Origin: Candidatus Purcelliella pentastirinorum
Lineage (GTDB): Bacteria; Pseudomonadota; Gammaproteobacteria; Enterobacterales; Enterobacteriaceae
Length of the DNA stretch: 64,000 nucleotides
Reading direction: 5' to 3'
NCBI RefSeq assembly: GCF_003391335.1
Contig: NZ_CP028374.1
Span: 1 to 64,000, forward strand
Under the pieces are notes generated by a model. That model worked only from the letters and a program-made list of their open reading frames with translations, ran no database searches and was not told where the DNA came from. Positions 8,159-17,432 of the stretch are shown piece after piece. Positions within the stretch are counted from its first letter, which is position 1. Every line of letters starts with the position of its first letter. The position numbers and the translations under genes were made by a program.

Positions 8159-9178
8159 ATGAAATTTGTCGATGAAGTTGTTATATGTGCTTCAGGAGGT
8201 ACTGGTGGAAATGGATGTATTAGTTTTAAACATAATAAAAATATGAGTTATCCAATTCCTGATGGCGGGGATGGTGGAGATGGTGGTAATGTATGGTTAT
8301 TAGCAGATAGAAATTTAAGTAATTTAATTGATTATAAATTTAAAAAATATATAATTGCTTCTAATGGTAAAAATGGTGGAAGTAATGGTCGATCTGGTAA
8401 AAACGGTCGTGATATTATAATTAAAGTTCCAATTGGAACTTTAATTATAGATTATGATACGGGTGCTACAATAATTGATATAATTAATTGCAATCAAAAA
8501 ATATTATTGGTTAAAGGTGGTAAAAAGGGTTTAGGAAATATACACTGTAAATTATTTTCAAATTCTTTTTTGAATAATAAAAATAATGGTTCTATTAGTA
8601 AAAAACATTTTTTTTTATTTAGGTTTATTTTTCTAGCCAATGTTGGTATGTTAGGTATGCCAAATGTTGGTAAATCAACTTTTGTAACTAAAATATCAAA
8701 TGTTAAATCTAAGATTGGGTTATATCCATTTACGACTATTAGACCTCATTTGGGTGTTGTTCGTTTAAATAAAGAAAATTGTTTTACTATAGCTGATATA
8801 CCCGGTTTGATTGAAGGCGCATCTAAAGGTGTTGGTATGGGTGTAGATTTTTTAAAACATTTAGAAAGATGTGATATTTTATTGCATATGATTTCTTTAT
8901 CTTCTATGAAAGTAAAGAATATAATAAATGATATTAATATAATAATTTATGAATTAACTAAATATAAAAATTTATTATCCAATAAAACATGTTGGTTATT
9001 GTTTAATAAAATGGATTTATTTAATTTAAATGAAATTAAAGATATAGTAAATGCAGTTATTAAAAAATTATGTTGGAAAAGTAATTATTATATTATTTCT
9101 GCTATTAATAATACTGGAATTAAAAATTTATGTTGGGATATTGTTAATTTTATAAATAAAAATATTTCTAAAATGTAG
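8159..9178 (+). CDS. obgE: GTPase ObgE, short form
   Basis: Ribosome-associated GTPase acting in late 50S assembly. The glycine-rich Obg fold fills the first ~155 residues, followed by the G domain with P-loop G-M-P-N-V-G-K-S-T and switch motif D-I-P-G-L-I-E-G-A. The guanine-specificity motif N-K-M-D and a terminal S-A-I motif follow. I start at the second in-frame ATG (8159, MKFVDEV), which matches the family start; the first is at 8144. The protein stops at 339 aa, against 390 in E. coli, so the acidic C-terminal extension is missing. Confidence 0.95.
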   Translation: MKFVDEVVICASGGTGGNGCISFKHNKNMSYPIPDGGDGGDGGNVWLLADRNLSNLIDYKFKKYIIASNGKNGGSNGRSGKNGRDIIIKVPIGTLIIDYDTGATIIDIINCNQKILLVKGGKKGLGNIHCKLFSNSFLNNKNNGSISKKHFFLFRFIFLANVGMLGMPNVGKSTFVTKISNVKSKIGLYPFTTIRPHLGVVRLNKENCFTIADIPGLIEGASKGVGMGVDFLKHLERCDILLHMISLSSMKVKNIINDINIIIYELTKYKNLLSNKTCWLLFNKMDLFNLNEIKDIVNAVIKKLCWKSNYYIISAINNTGIKNLCWDIVNFINKNISKM

Positions 9179-9214
9179 TTTTATTTATTTTGTAATTTTT
9201 ATGATTAAATTATT

Positions 9215-10297
9215 ATGTCATTAGCTAATGAGTGGCGTCCTAAAATATTTGATGATGTAGTTGGTCAAAAATATGTATTATTAGCGATAAAAAATAGTTT
9301 AAATTTAGGATTTATACATCATGCATGGTTATTTTCCGGTATAAGAGGTATTGGTAAAACAACCATTGCGAGATTATTATCTAAATCTTTAAGTTGTGAA
9401 ATTGGTATTTCTTTTATTCCATGTAATATTTGCAATAACTGTAAGGATATAGACGATGGACATTTTATTGATTTATTAGAAATAGATGGAGCATCAAAAA
9501 CTAAAGTAGAAGATATGCGTGATTTATTGGATAGCACACAATATTTACCGTTAAAAGGAAGATTTAAAATTTATCTTATAGATGAAGTACATATGTTGTC
9601 TAAACATAGTTTTAATGCTTTACTTAAAACATTAGAAGAACCTCCAACACATGTTAAATTTATATTAGTTACTACCGATTTTAGTAAAATACCTTTAACA
9701 ATAATATCAAGATGTATTCAATTTAATTTAAAAAGTATAAATAAATTTGAAATGATTAAAAGATTGGAATATATTTTATCAAAAGAAAAAATAGCTATTG
9801 ATTTGTTATCTTTAGATTTATTAGCTAATTATTCTTATGGATGTATGAGAGATGCTATTAGTTTAACTGAACAGGCATTATTAATAGGTAATGGTAAAAT
9901 TTTTTCTAATATAATTATTAAAATGTTAGGTATTTTAAATAAAAAATATTATTTTTCTTTAATTAGATGTTTAATTTTTCGTAAAACAAAAAAAATGTTG
10001 TTGTTGTTAAATGATATATCTAATCATGATATTGATTGGGATATTTTATTAGTAGAATTATTAGTTTTACTAAATAAAATTGCAGTTATGAAATATTTAC
10101 CTGATATAAATAACAATTGTTCAATTTCAGAAATAAAATTTTTTAAAGAAATATCTTTATTTATAACAATTGAGATGATTCAATATTTTTATAAAATATT
10201 GTTAATAGGTAGAAGAGAACTATTTTTATCACCAACCTATAAAATGGGTATAGAAATGATTTTAATAAAGGCTATTTTATATATTCCAATTAAATGA
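9215..10297 (+). CDS. dnaX: DNA polymerase III clamp-loader subunit DnaX, minimal gamma-like form
   Basis: Clamp-loader ATPase. The P-loop G-I-R-G-I-G-K-T is at 42-49, followed by the zinc cysteines (C-x-I-C-N-N-C), Walker B D-E-V-H-M-L-S and the S-R-C arginine-finger motif. The frame ends at 360 aa, about where the oligomerisation domain III ends. The domains of E. coli tau (643 aa) that bind DnaB and the polymerase core are absent, and so is the frameshift site that makes gamma. holA at 36 kb supplies delta; no delta-prime gene is seen here. Confidence 0.95.
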   Translation: MSLANEWRPKIFDDVVGQKYVLLAIKNSLNLGFIHHAWLFSGIRGIGKTTIARLLSKSLSCEIGISFIPCNICNNCKDIDDGHFIDLLEIDGASKTKVEDMRDLLDSTQYLPLKGRFKIYLIDEVHMLSKHSFNALLKTLEEPPTHVKFILVTTDFSKIPLTIISRCIQFNLKSINKFEMIKRLEYILSKEKIAIDLLSLDLLANYSYGCMRDAISLTEQALLIGNGKIFSNIIIKMLGILNKKYYFSLIRCLIFRKTKKMLLLLNDISNHDIDWDILLVELLVLLNKIAVMKYLPDINNNCSISEIKFFKEISLFITIEMIQYFYKILLIGRRELFLSPTYKMGIEMILIKAILYIPIK

Positions 10298-10319
10298 TTA
10301 TTAATAAATTAGGTTTGAA

Positions 10320-10353
10320 ATATATTGTTTTTTTTTATTTAAACACAATATAT
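10320..10353 (+). repeat. 9-bp inverted repeat downstream of dnaX
   Basis: A perfect 9-base inverted repeat (ATATATTGT at 10320-10328, ACAATATAT at 10345-10353) with a 16-base T/A-rich loop starts 23 bases after the dnaX stop codon. It could form a weak hairpin at the transcript end. It lacks a G+C-rich stem and a downstream T run, so it is not a standard intrinsic terminator. In DNA this A+T-rich it may be chance. Confidence 0.25.
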
Positions 10354-10505
10354 AGATGTTGTCTGATTTTTTATATTTATTATATATTAAATTTAATTAT
10401 CTATTTTAAATAAAATTTATTAATTTATATAATCTTTAAATTTTATATAAAATTTTTATAAATAATTATAGTTTTTTTAAAATTTATATATCATTGAGAG
10501 TTGAA

Positions 10506-12377
10506 ATGAATAAAATAAAATATGAAACTAAAAATTTTAAATCTGAAACACAGCAACTTTTGCATTTAATGATTAATTCATTGTATTCTAATAAAGAAAT
10601 TTTTGTTCGTGAATTGATTTCTAATGCTTCAGATGCTATAGAAAAATTACGTTTTCATATTTTATCTACTCCTAATTTGTGTGAACATGATGATATTTTT
10701 ATTATAAAAATTATTATTGATAAAGATAATGGTATTATAAAATTTATTGATAATGGAGTAGGAATGAATAAAGATGAAGTTATAGTTAATTTAGGTACTA
10801 TAGCTAAATCCGGTACTAAAGAATTTATTGAATTATGTAAAAGTAAAGATTTTAACAAAAATAATTATATTGGTCAATTTGGAGTTGGTTTTTATTCTGC
10901 TTTTATAGTTTCCGATAAAATTGTTGTACGTACAAAGAGTGTATTTGATAATAATAATGGTATTTTATGGAAATCTAAAGGAAAAGGTAATTATATTATT
11001 AGTGAATGTATTAAGAATAATAGAGGAACGGAAATTAGCTTGCATATACGTGATAATGAAAAAAAATTTTTAGATTATGATTATATAAAAAATATTGTTG
11101 TTAAATATTCTGAACATATATCTGTTCCAGTAGAAGTAAGTACTATATCTAATAGTAATATTCATAAATCAGAAAAAATAAATAAAGGTATTGCTTTTTG
11201 GGCTCGTAATAAGTCTAATATTACAGATAATGAATATAAACAATTTTATAAAAATATTTCACACGATTATGAAGATCCTTTATTATGGATACATAATCAT
11301 GTAGAGGGAAATCAAGAATATATAAGTTTATTATATATACCTAAAAAATTACCGTTTGATATATGGCATAATAATAAAAATGGTATAAAATTATATGTTA
11401 ATCGCATGTTTATAATGGATAATAACGAAGTATTTATACCTAAATATTTAAGATTTGTAAAAGGTATAGTTGATTCTAGTAATTTATCATTAAATATATC
11501 TCGTGAAACCTTGCAAGATAATTATATTGTAAAATCATTAAAAAAATCTCTCACAAGAAAAATTTTATCTAAATTAAATAGTTTAGCAAATGACAATTTA
11601 AATAAATATCAAATATTTTGGAATACATTTGGTGTTATTCTTAAAGAAGGTTTAGCTGAAGATATAATTAATAAAGATAAAATAGCTAATTTATTAAGAT
11701 TTTCTTCCAATAAAAGTAATGTTGAAGATCAAGTAATTTCTTTAAAAGAATATACTAGCAAAATGATTAATAATCAAGATAAAATTTATTATATATCATC
11801 TGATAGTTATATTACTGCTAAAAATAATCCTCATTTAGAATTTTTTAATAAAAAAGGTATTGAAGTTTTATTTTTATATGATCGTATTGACGAATGGATG
11901 ATTAGTTATTTATCTGAATATGATGGAAAAAGATTACAATCAATTAATAAATTTGATGAATCATTAAATAAATTAGATAATGTTAATATTAAAAAATTAG
12001 AAGAATATCAAAATACGTTAAATCCTGTTCTTAAAAAAATTAAAAATATTTTATTTGATTATGTAAAAGATGTGAAAATAACTAATCGTTTAATTAATTC
12101 ACCTTCTGTATTAGTTACTGATTCTAATGATATGAATACTCAAATGATAAAATTATTAGTATCTACAGGACAAAAAGTACCTGATATAAAATATATATTT
12201 GAAATAAATCCTAAACATGGTTTAATAAAAAAATTGATAAATATAAAAGAAAATTCTAAATTCATAGAATTAGTCAAATTGTTATTTGATCAATCAATGT
12301 TAATTGAGTATGGTAGTTTACGTGAACCTAGTGCTTTTGTAAATCGTATTAACAATTTTTTATTAAATAAATTATAA
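10506..12377 (+). CDS. htpG: Hsp90-family chaperone HtpG
   Basis: ATP-dependent cytosolic chaperone. The ATP-binding GHKL motifs are clear: E-L-I-S-N-A-S-D-A, D-N-G-V-G-M and G-Q-F-G-V-G-F-Y-S. The middle and C-terminal domains continue to a normal length. With the ATG at 10506 it is 623 aa (E. coli 624). A TTG four codons upstream is possible, but a G-A-G stretch just before the ATG supports the later start. ybaB and recR, which lie between dnaX and htpG in E. coli, are missing. Confidence 0.97.
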   Translation: MNKIKYETKNFKSETQQLLHLMINSLYSNKEIFVRELISNASDAIEKLRFHILSTPNLCEHDDIFIIKIIIDKDNGIIKFIDNGVGMNKDEVIVNLGTIAKSGTKEFIELCKSKDFNKNNYIGQFGVGFYSAFIVSDKIVVRTKSVFDNNNGILWKSKGKGNYIISECIKNNRGTEISLHIRDNEKKFLDYDYIKNIVVKYSEHISVPVEVSTISNSNIHKSEKINKGIAFWARNKSNITDNEYKQFYKNISHDYEDPLLWIHNHVEGNQEYISLLYIPKKLPFDIWHNNKNGIKLYVNRMFIMDNNEVFIPKYLRFVKGIVDSSNLSLNISRETLQDNYIVKSLKKSLTRKILSKLNSLANDNLNKYQIFWNTFGVILKEGLAEDIINKDKIANLLRFSSNKSNVEDQVISLKEYTSKMINNQDKIYYISSDSYITAKNNPHLEFFNKKGIEVLFLYDRIDEWMISYLSEYDGKRLQSINKFDESLNKLDNVNIKKLEEYQNTLNPVLKKIKNILFDYVKDVKITNRLINSPSVLVTDSNDMNTQMIKLLVSTGQKVPDIKYIFEINPKHGLIKKLINIKENSKFIELVKLLFDQSMLIEYGSLREPSAFVNRINNFLLNKL

Positions 12378-12430
12378 TATTTAATTATAATTTATTTATA
12401 TAAAATAAAATTTTATATTTAATTATTTTT

Positions 12431-13066
12431 TTATATGTCAAGTATTTTTGATATATTTTCGTTTATTTCTTTAATTGTTTTATTACAATCTATTTTATGA
12501 AATTTAATTTTTTTATTTATTGATTTTTTTTTATAAAAATCTATTATTTTTTTCTGATTTTTTAAGTATATTTTTATTCTTTTTTTTGCAGTTTTTATGT
12601 TATCGTCTCTTCTAATAGTTAATTTATCTTTTGATATTTTTCTTTTTTTTAATATATTTTTTACATGATATGTCTTTCCAGATGATGAATCAATTCTTCT
12701 TCCTAATATTCTTTTAATTAATGTATTATGTAATGCTATTAATTCAAATACATAAGTAATATTTAAACCAATATTATCTATTGAATATGCTTGTTCTATA
12801 GTTCTTGGAAATCCATCTAATAATATTTTATTTTTTAAATTATTTTTTAAAATATATTTTTTTATAATTTTGATTATTAATTTATCATTAATTAATTTAC
12901 CTGAATTTATTACATTTGAAATTTTTTTCCCTAAAATTGTATTTTTATTTATTTCATTTCTTAAGATATCACCTGTAGATATTATTTTTATATTATATTT
13001 TTTTGAAATAAATTTTGCTTGTGTTCCTTTACCAACACCTGGAGCTCCAAATAATATAATATTCAT
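12431..13066 (-). CDS. adk: Adenylate kinase
   Basis: Interconverts ATP+AMP and 2 ADP. It is 211 aa (E. coli 214). The P-loop G-A-P-G-V-G-K-G-T is near residue 7, the AMP-binding D-G-F-P-R-T is intact, and the LID opens with G-R-R-I-D-S-S-S-G. The LID has no zinc cysteines, as in other Gammaproteobacteria. It is convergent with htpG; in E. coli adk follows htpG on the same strand, so a local inversion has occurred. Confidence 0.97.
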   Translation of the reverse strand: MNIILFGAPGVGKGTQAKFISKKYNIKIISTGDILRNEINKNTILGKKISNVINSGKLINDKLIIKIIKKYILKNNLKNKILLDGFPRTIEQAYSIDNIGLNITYVFELIALHNTLIKRILGRRIDSSSGKTYHVKNILKKRKISKDKLTIRRDDNIKTAKKRIKIYLKNQKKIIDFYKKKSINKKIKFHKIDCNKTIKEINENISKILDI

Positions 13067-13113
13067 TATTATTGCTGATATTTTTTATTAAAGAAAAATT
13101 TCATAATGTAAAA

Positions 13114-14610
13114 TTATAGGTTATTTTTTTGATAATTATTAAAATTATTCCAATTACGTTTATCTTTATTAATCATTAGTAAAGACTTATTAGGACCCCA
13201 GCTTCCAGCTGGGTATAAATAAATTTTTTGTTTTTTTATTTTCCAAGCTTCTATTATTAAATCTATCCATTTCCAAGCTTCTTCTATTTCTTCTTTTTTA
13301 ACAAATAATTTTTGTATACCTATCATACTTTCTAGTAATAAATTTTCATAAGAATCTGATAAGTACGAATAATTGAATATTTCACTATAAGTACAATTTA
13401 ATTTTATTGCTTGTAATTTATCTTTATTATTCAATCCTGGAGTTTTATTTAAAATTTGTATATCAATGCCTTCATTTGATTGAAGTCTTATTGTTATTTT
13501 ATTCTGGGGTAATTTTATCAACGATTTTTTAAATAGATTTATTTTAGGTTTTTTAAAATAAATTACTATTTCAGAATATTTAATTGGTAATCTTTTCCCT
13601 GTACGTAAATAAAATGGGACTCCATACCATCTCCAATTATCGATATTTGCTTTTATACATACGAATGTTTCCGTATTACTTTTTTTATTAGCTTCATTTT
13701 CTTCTAAATATCCTTTTATATTTTTATTTTGTATAATATTAGATGTATATTGTCCTTTTACGGTTTTTTTTAAAACATTTTTATAATTAATTGGACGTAG
13801 AGATTTTAAAACAGATATCTTTTTTTCTCTTAATTGATCTTCATCTAAACTTTCTGGAGGATCCATAGCGATTATTGTTAAAATTTGTAATAAATGATTT
13901 TGCACCATATCTCTCATTTGTCCAATTTTATCAAAATATTTCCATCTTCCTTCAATACCAATACTTTCCGCTATTGTTATTTGAATATGATCAATTGTTT
14001 TATTATCCCAATTATTTATGAATAAAGTATTTGCGAATCTTAATGATAATAAATTTAGAATAGTTTCTTTTCCTAAATAATGATCTATTCTAAATATTTG
14101 TTTTTCTGTAAAATATTTTTTTATATGATTATTAATTTTTTTACATGTTATAAAAGATTTTCCAAGTGGTTTTTCTATTATTATTCTTGAATTTTTATTG
14201 TTTAAATTAGAATAATTTAACCCGTCACATATAATTTTAAAGGTATCTGGAGGAGTTGCAAGATAATTGATTATTATTTTTTCTTTTTCTTCTATAATAT
14301 TTTTTAATTTTAAAAATTGAGATGGAAAATTTATATCAATATTATAAAAACTTAAACGATTATTAAATTTTTTCCATATAACTTCTTTAATATTTTTTTT
14401 ATTAGAAATTTTAAGTGATTGATATACCATTTTAATATAATCTTCTTTACTAAACTGCACTCTTCCTACACCAATTATTTTAGTATCATTATGTAACATA
14501 TTTTTTTTTTCTAATTGGTATAATGATGGTAATAATTTTTTTTTTGCTAAATCTCCATTAGTACCAAATATTATTAGATTGCATGCTTGTAAAATATTTT
14601 TATTTTTCAT
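13114..14610 (-). CDS. zwf: Glucose-6-phosphate 1-dehydrogenase
   Basis: Entry enzyme of the oxidative pentose phosphate pathway, producing NADPH. It is 498 aa (E. coli 491). The dinucleotide motif F-G-T-N-G-D-L-A-K-K is near residue 15, and the catalytic segment R-I-D-H-Y-L-G-K-E lies in the first half. R-T-G-K-R-L-P in the second half also matches. 6-Phosphogluconolactonase and Gnd are not in this window. NADPH supply is relevant to RibD and ribonucleotide reduction here. Confidence 0.96.
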   Translation of the reverse strand: MKNKNILQACNLIIFGTNGDLAKKKLLPSLYQLEKKNMLHNDTKIIGVGRVQFSKEDYIKMVYQSLKISNKKNIKEVIWKKFNNRLSFYNIDINFPSQFLKLKNIIEEKEKIIINYLATPPDTFKIICDGLNYSNLNNKNSRIIIEKPLGKSFITCKKINNHIKKYFTEKQIFRIDHYLGKETILNLLSLRFANTLFINNWDNKTIDHIQITIAESIGIEGRWKYFDKIGQMRDMVQNHLLQILTIIAMDPPESLDEDQLREKKISVLKSLRPINYKNVLKKTVKGQYTSNIIQNKNIKGYLEENEANKKSNTETFVCIKANIDNWRWYGVPFYLRTGKRLPIKYSEIVIYFKKPKINLFKKSLIKLPQNKITIRLQSNEGIDIQILNKTPGLNNKDKLQAIKLNCTYSEIFNYSYLSDSYENLLLESMIGIQKLFVKKEEIEEAWKWIDLIIEAWKIKKQKIYLYPAGSWGPNKSLLMINKDKRNWNNFNNYQKNNL

Positions 14611-14738
14611 AATTCTTTTTTGTATTTAATACACATTATATTTTTGTAAGGTGGATTTATTATTTTTAATATTTTATTTTTTATTATTTTTTTATGTAAT
14701 TCTATATTATTTTTTATATATTTTAAACTATAAAATCA

Positions 14739-16448
14739 TTAATAATTATTATTAAATATATTAGTTGGAGCTCCGGTTAATAGACAAGAGGCTTTATTTG
14801 TCTTAGGAAAAGCTATTGTGTCACGTATATTATTAGCATTACTGAGTAGCATTACTATTCTATCTAAACCGAATGCAATTCCTGCATGTGTAGGAGTACC
14901 ATATTTTAAAGCATTTAAAAAAAATCCAAATTTTTCGTTTTGTTCTTTATCATTAATACCTAATATATTAAATATTATTTTTTGCATTTTTATATTATTT
15001 ATTCTTACTGATCCTCCACCAATTTCATATCCATTTATAATCATATCATAAGAATTAGAGATAATTTTATTTGGTTTATCTTTTAGTTTTTTAATTGTTG
15101 TATTTTTTAATGGAGCTGTAAATGGATGATGCATGCTACTGATAGTATAATCTGAATTAATTTTAAATAATGGAAATTTTGTTATCCAAATAGGTCTATA
15201 TAATGATTTATTTATTAAATTTAAATCTTTACTTATTTTATTACGTAATTTACCTAATGCTTTAGTGGCAATATCATATTTTTCATCTACAAAAAATATT
15301 ATATCTCCGTTTTTTGCCATAGTTTTATTAATTATATTATTCAAAATATTTCCTGAAATAATATTTTTTAATGGAGTTTTTATTTGATTATTTTGATTTT
15401 CTATTTTTATAATTTTAATCCAAAATAATTTATCAATATTATATTTTTTTAAAAATGAATTATAATAATTGATTTTTTTATTTGTTAATTTTATTCCTTC
15501 AGGAATGGATATTGCTGCTATACGATTATTTTTTTTTAAGTTAGATTGTTCGATAATATCTTTTATATCAATAATTTTTATTGGAATTCTTAAATCTGGT
15601 TTAGATGTTCCATATAATTTTAGTGATTTTTTATAACTAATTTCTTTAAATTTTTTTAATTTTATATTTTTAATATTTTTCCATAACATTATAATCATTT
15701 TTTCAGTTATTTTTTTTATATATTTTTCAGTAACAAATGAAGCTTCTATATCAATTTGAGTAAATTCTGGTTGTCTATCAGATCTTAAATCTTCATCTCT
15801 AAAACATTTAGCTATTTGATAATATTTATCTAATCCTGATATCATAAATAGTTGTTTAAATAATTGTGGTGATTGTGGTAATGCATAATATTTATTTTTA
15901 TGTATACGACTAGGTATTAAATAATCTCTAGCTCCTTCAGGAGTAGATTTTGTTAGCAATGGTGTTTCTATTTCTAAAAAATTATTTTTTGTCATAAATT
16001 TTCTAATTAAATACATAATTTTAGAACGTATTTTTATTATTTTTATCATTTTTTCACTTCTTAAATCTAAATAACGATATTTTAATCTTAAATCTTCACT
16101 ATTTTCTTTTGATATATTAATAGGCAATGGTTTAGATTTATTTATTATAATTAATTTATTAGGAATTAGTTCTATTTTACCAGTATTTTTATTTTTATTT
16201 CGATTTTTTTTATCTCTTAACTTTATTATACCTTTTATTTTAATACAAAATTCATTTCTTAATTTTGATGCTATTGCAAATATTTTTTTATCTTTTATAT
16301 TAAATTTTACTTGAATTATTCCTTCATTATCTCTTACATCTATAAATATTAAATTACCTAAATTTCTTAAATTATTAACCCATCCATAAATAGTTACTAA
16401 TTTATTTACATGTAATAAATTTAATTTACCACAATATTCAGTTCGCAT
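14739..16448 (-). CDS. aspS: Aspartate--tRNA ligase
   Basis: Class II aminoacyl-tRNA synthetase of the bacterial type, 569 aa (E. coli 590). The N-terminal OB fold begins M-R-T-E-Y-C-G and includes F-I-D-V-R-D-N-E-G. Motif 2 is represented by C-F-R-D-E-D-L-R-S-D-R-Q-P-E-F, and motif 3 by G-I-A-F-G-L-D-R near the C-terminus. The bacterial insertion (GAD) domain is present but very Lys/Asn/Ile-rich, as expected from base composition. Confidence 0.97.
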   Translation of the reverse strand: MRTEYCGKLNLLHVNKLVTIYGWVNNLRNLGNLIFIDVRDNEGIIQVKFNIKDKKIFAIASKLRNEFCIKIKGIIKLRDKKNRNKNKNTGKIELIPNKLIIINKSKPLPINISKENSEDLRLKYRYLDLRSEKMIKIIKIRSKIMYLIRKFMTKNNFLEIETPLLTKSTPEGARDYLIPSRIHKNKYYALPQSPQLFKQLFMISGLDKYYQIAKCFRDEDLRSDRQPEFTQIDIEASFVTEKYIKKITEKMIIMLWKNIKNIKLKKFKEISYKKSLKLYGTSKPDLRIPIKIIDIKDIIEQSNLKKNNRIAAISIPEGIKLTNKKINYYNSFLKKYNIDKLFWIKIIKIENQNNQIKTPLKNIISGNILNNIINKTMAKNGDIIFFVDEKYDIATKALGKLRNKISKDLNLINKSLYRPIWITKFPLFKINSDYTISSMHHPFTAPLKNTTIKKLKDKPNKIISNSYDMIINGYEIGGGSVRINNIKMQKIIFNILGINDKEQNEKFGFFLNALKYGTPTHAGIAFGLDRIVMLLSNANNIRDTIAFPKTNKASCLLTGAPTNIFNNNY

Positions 16449-16694
16449 ATTTTAAATTACCTATTTATATTTTTACTCATATTTATTTTTAATATATTAT
16501 TGTTTTATTTTTATATATATTATATTAATATAATATTTTATCTTGTAAATTTAAATTTATAATTTTAATTATGTTGCAAAAATTATTTTATTTTATATTA
16601 TGTATCATATATAACTATTAATTAATTATTTTTTAGATAAAAAAAATTTTTTTTTATATTTTAATTTTATTTATTTTGTAAGTTATTTAATTTT

Positions 16695-17390
16695 ATGAAT
16701 ACTATTTTATCAATTGATACTTCTTTTAATGTATGTTCAGTTAGTCTTTTAAAAAATAATAAGATTAATACTATATATAAAAGAACTAAAAATAATCACG
16801 CAAAATTTATTTTGTTTATAATAAACAAAATTATATTAGATAATAATTTAAAAATAGATAAATTAAATGTTATTGCTATAAACATTGGTCCAGGTAATTT
16901 CACCAGTTTACGTATTGGTATTAATGTTTCTCAAAGTTTGAGTTTAGCATTAAACATTCCTATTGTCGTTATGTCTTCTATGTTAATAGTTGCAGAAGAA
17001 GTTTATAAAAAATATAAAAAAAAAAAAGTACTTATTTTAATTAATGCTAAAATTGATAAATTTTATTTTGCTAGTTATATACTAGATAAATATAAAAAAA
17101 TGAGTTTATTAGGAAATGAAATTATTATTTCTTCTAAAGAATTATTAAATATATTGAGTTTATATGACAATTCATGGGTTGCAGCAGGAAATGGTTGGAA
17201 AACATTTTTTAATATATTAAAAGATTTTAATTTAAATAAAAAGGTTAATTTTAAAAAAATAAATATTTATCTCCCTTCTTCTAAAAATATGATTTATATT
17301 GCTTTAAATTTATTTAAATTAGGTAAATTACTTTTGCCTGAAAATATTGTTCCTAACTATCTTTTTACTAAAATTCCATATACTAAATAA
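16695..17390 (+). CDS. tsaB: tRNA threonylcarbamoyladenosine biosynthesis protein TsaB
   Basis: ASKHA-fold partner of TsaD in making t6A37 on tRNAs that read ANN codons. It is 231 aa, the same as E. coli TsaB (YeaZ). The N-terminal I-L-S-I-D-T-S-F-N-V-C-S-V-S and the G-P-G-N-F-T-S-L-R-I-G motif are diagnostic. A run of 12 A lies inside the gene and is in frame as written. It is convergent with lysS. Confidence 0.95.
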   Translation: MNTILSIDTSFNVCSVSLLKNNKINTIYKRTKNNHAKFILFIINKIILDNNLKIDKLNVIAINIGPGNFTSLRIGINVSQSLSLALNIPIVVMSSMLIVAEEVYKKYKKKKVLILINAKIDKFYFASYILDKYKKMSLLGNEIIISSKELLNILSLYDNSWVAAGNGWKTFFNILKDFNLNKKVNFKKINIYLPSSKNMIYIALNLFKLGKLLLPENIVPNYLFTKIPYTK

Positions 17391-17432
17391 TTTTTTATCT
17401 TAATTTATTTTATTTTATAAACGATATTATTT

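Noticed and set aside
10261-10297. dnaX -1 frameshift site producing gamma and tau
   Set aside because: No A-AAA-AAG slippery sequence near the 3' end and no open frame beyond the stop; the protein simply ends.
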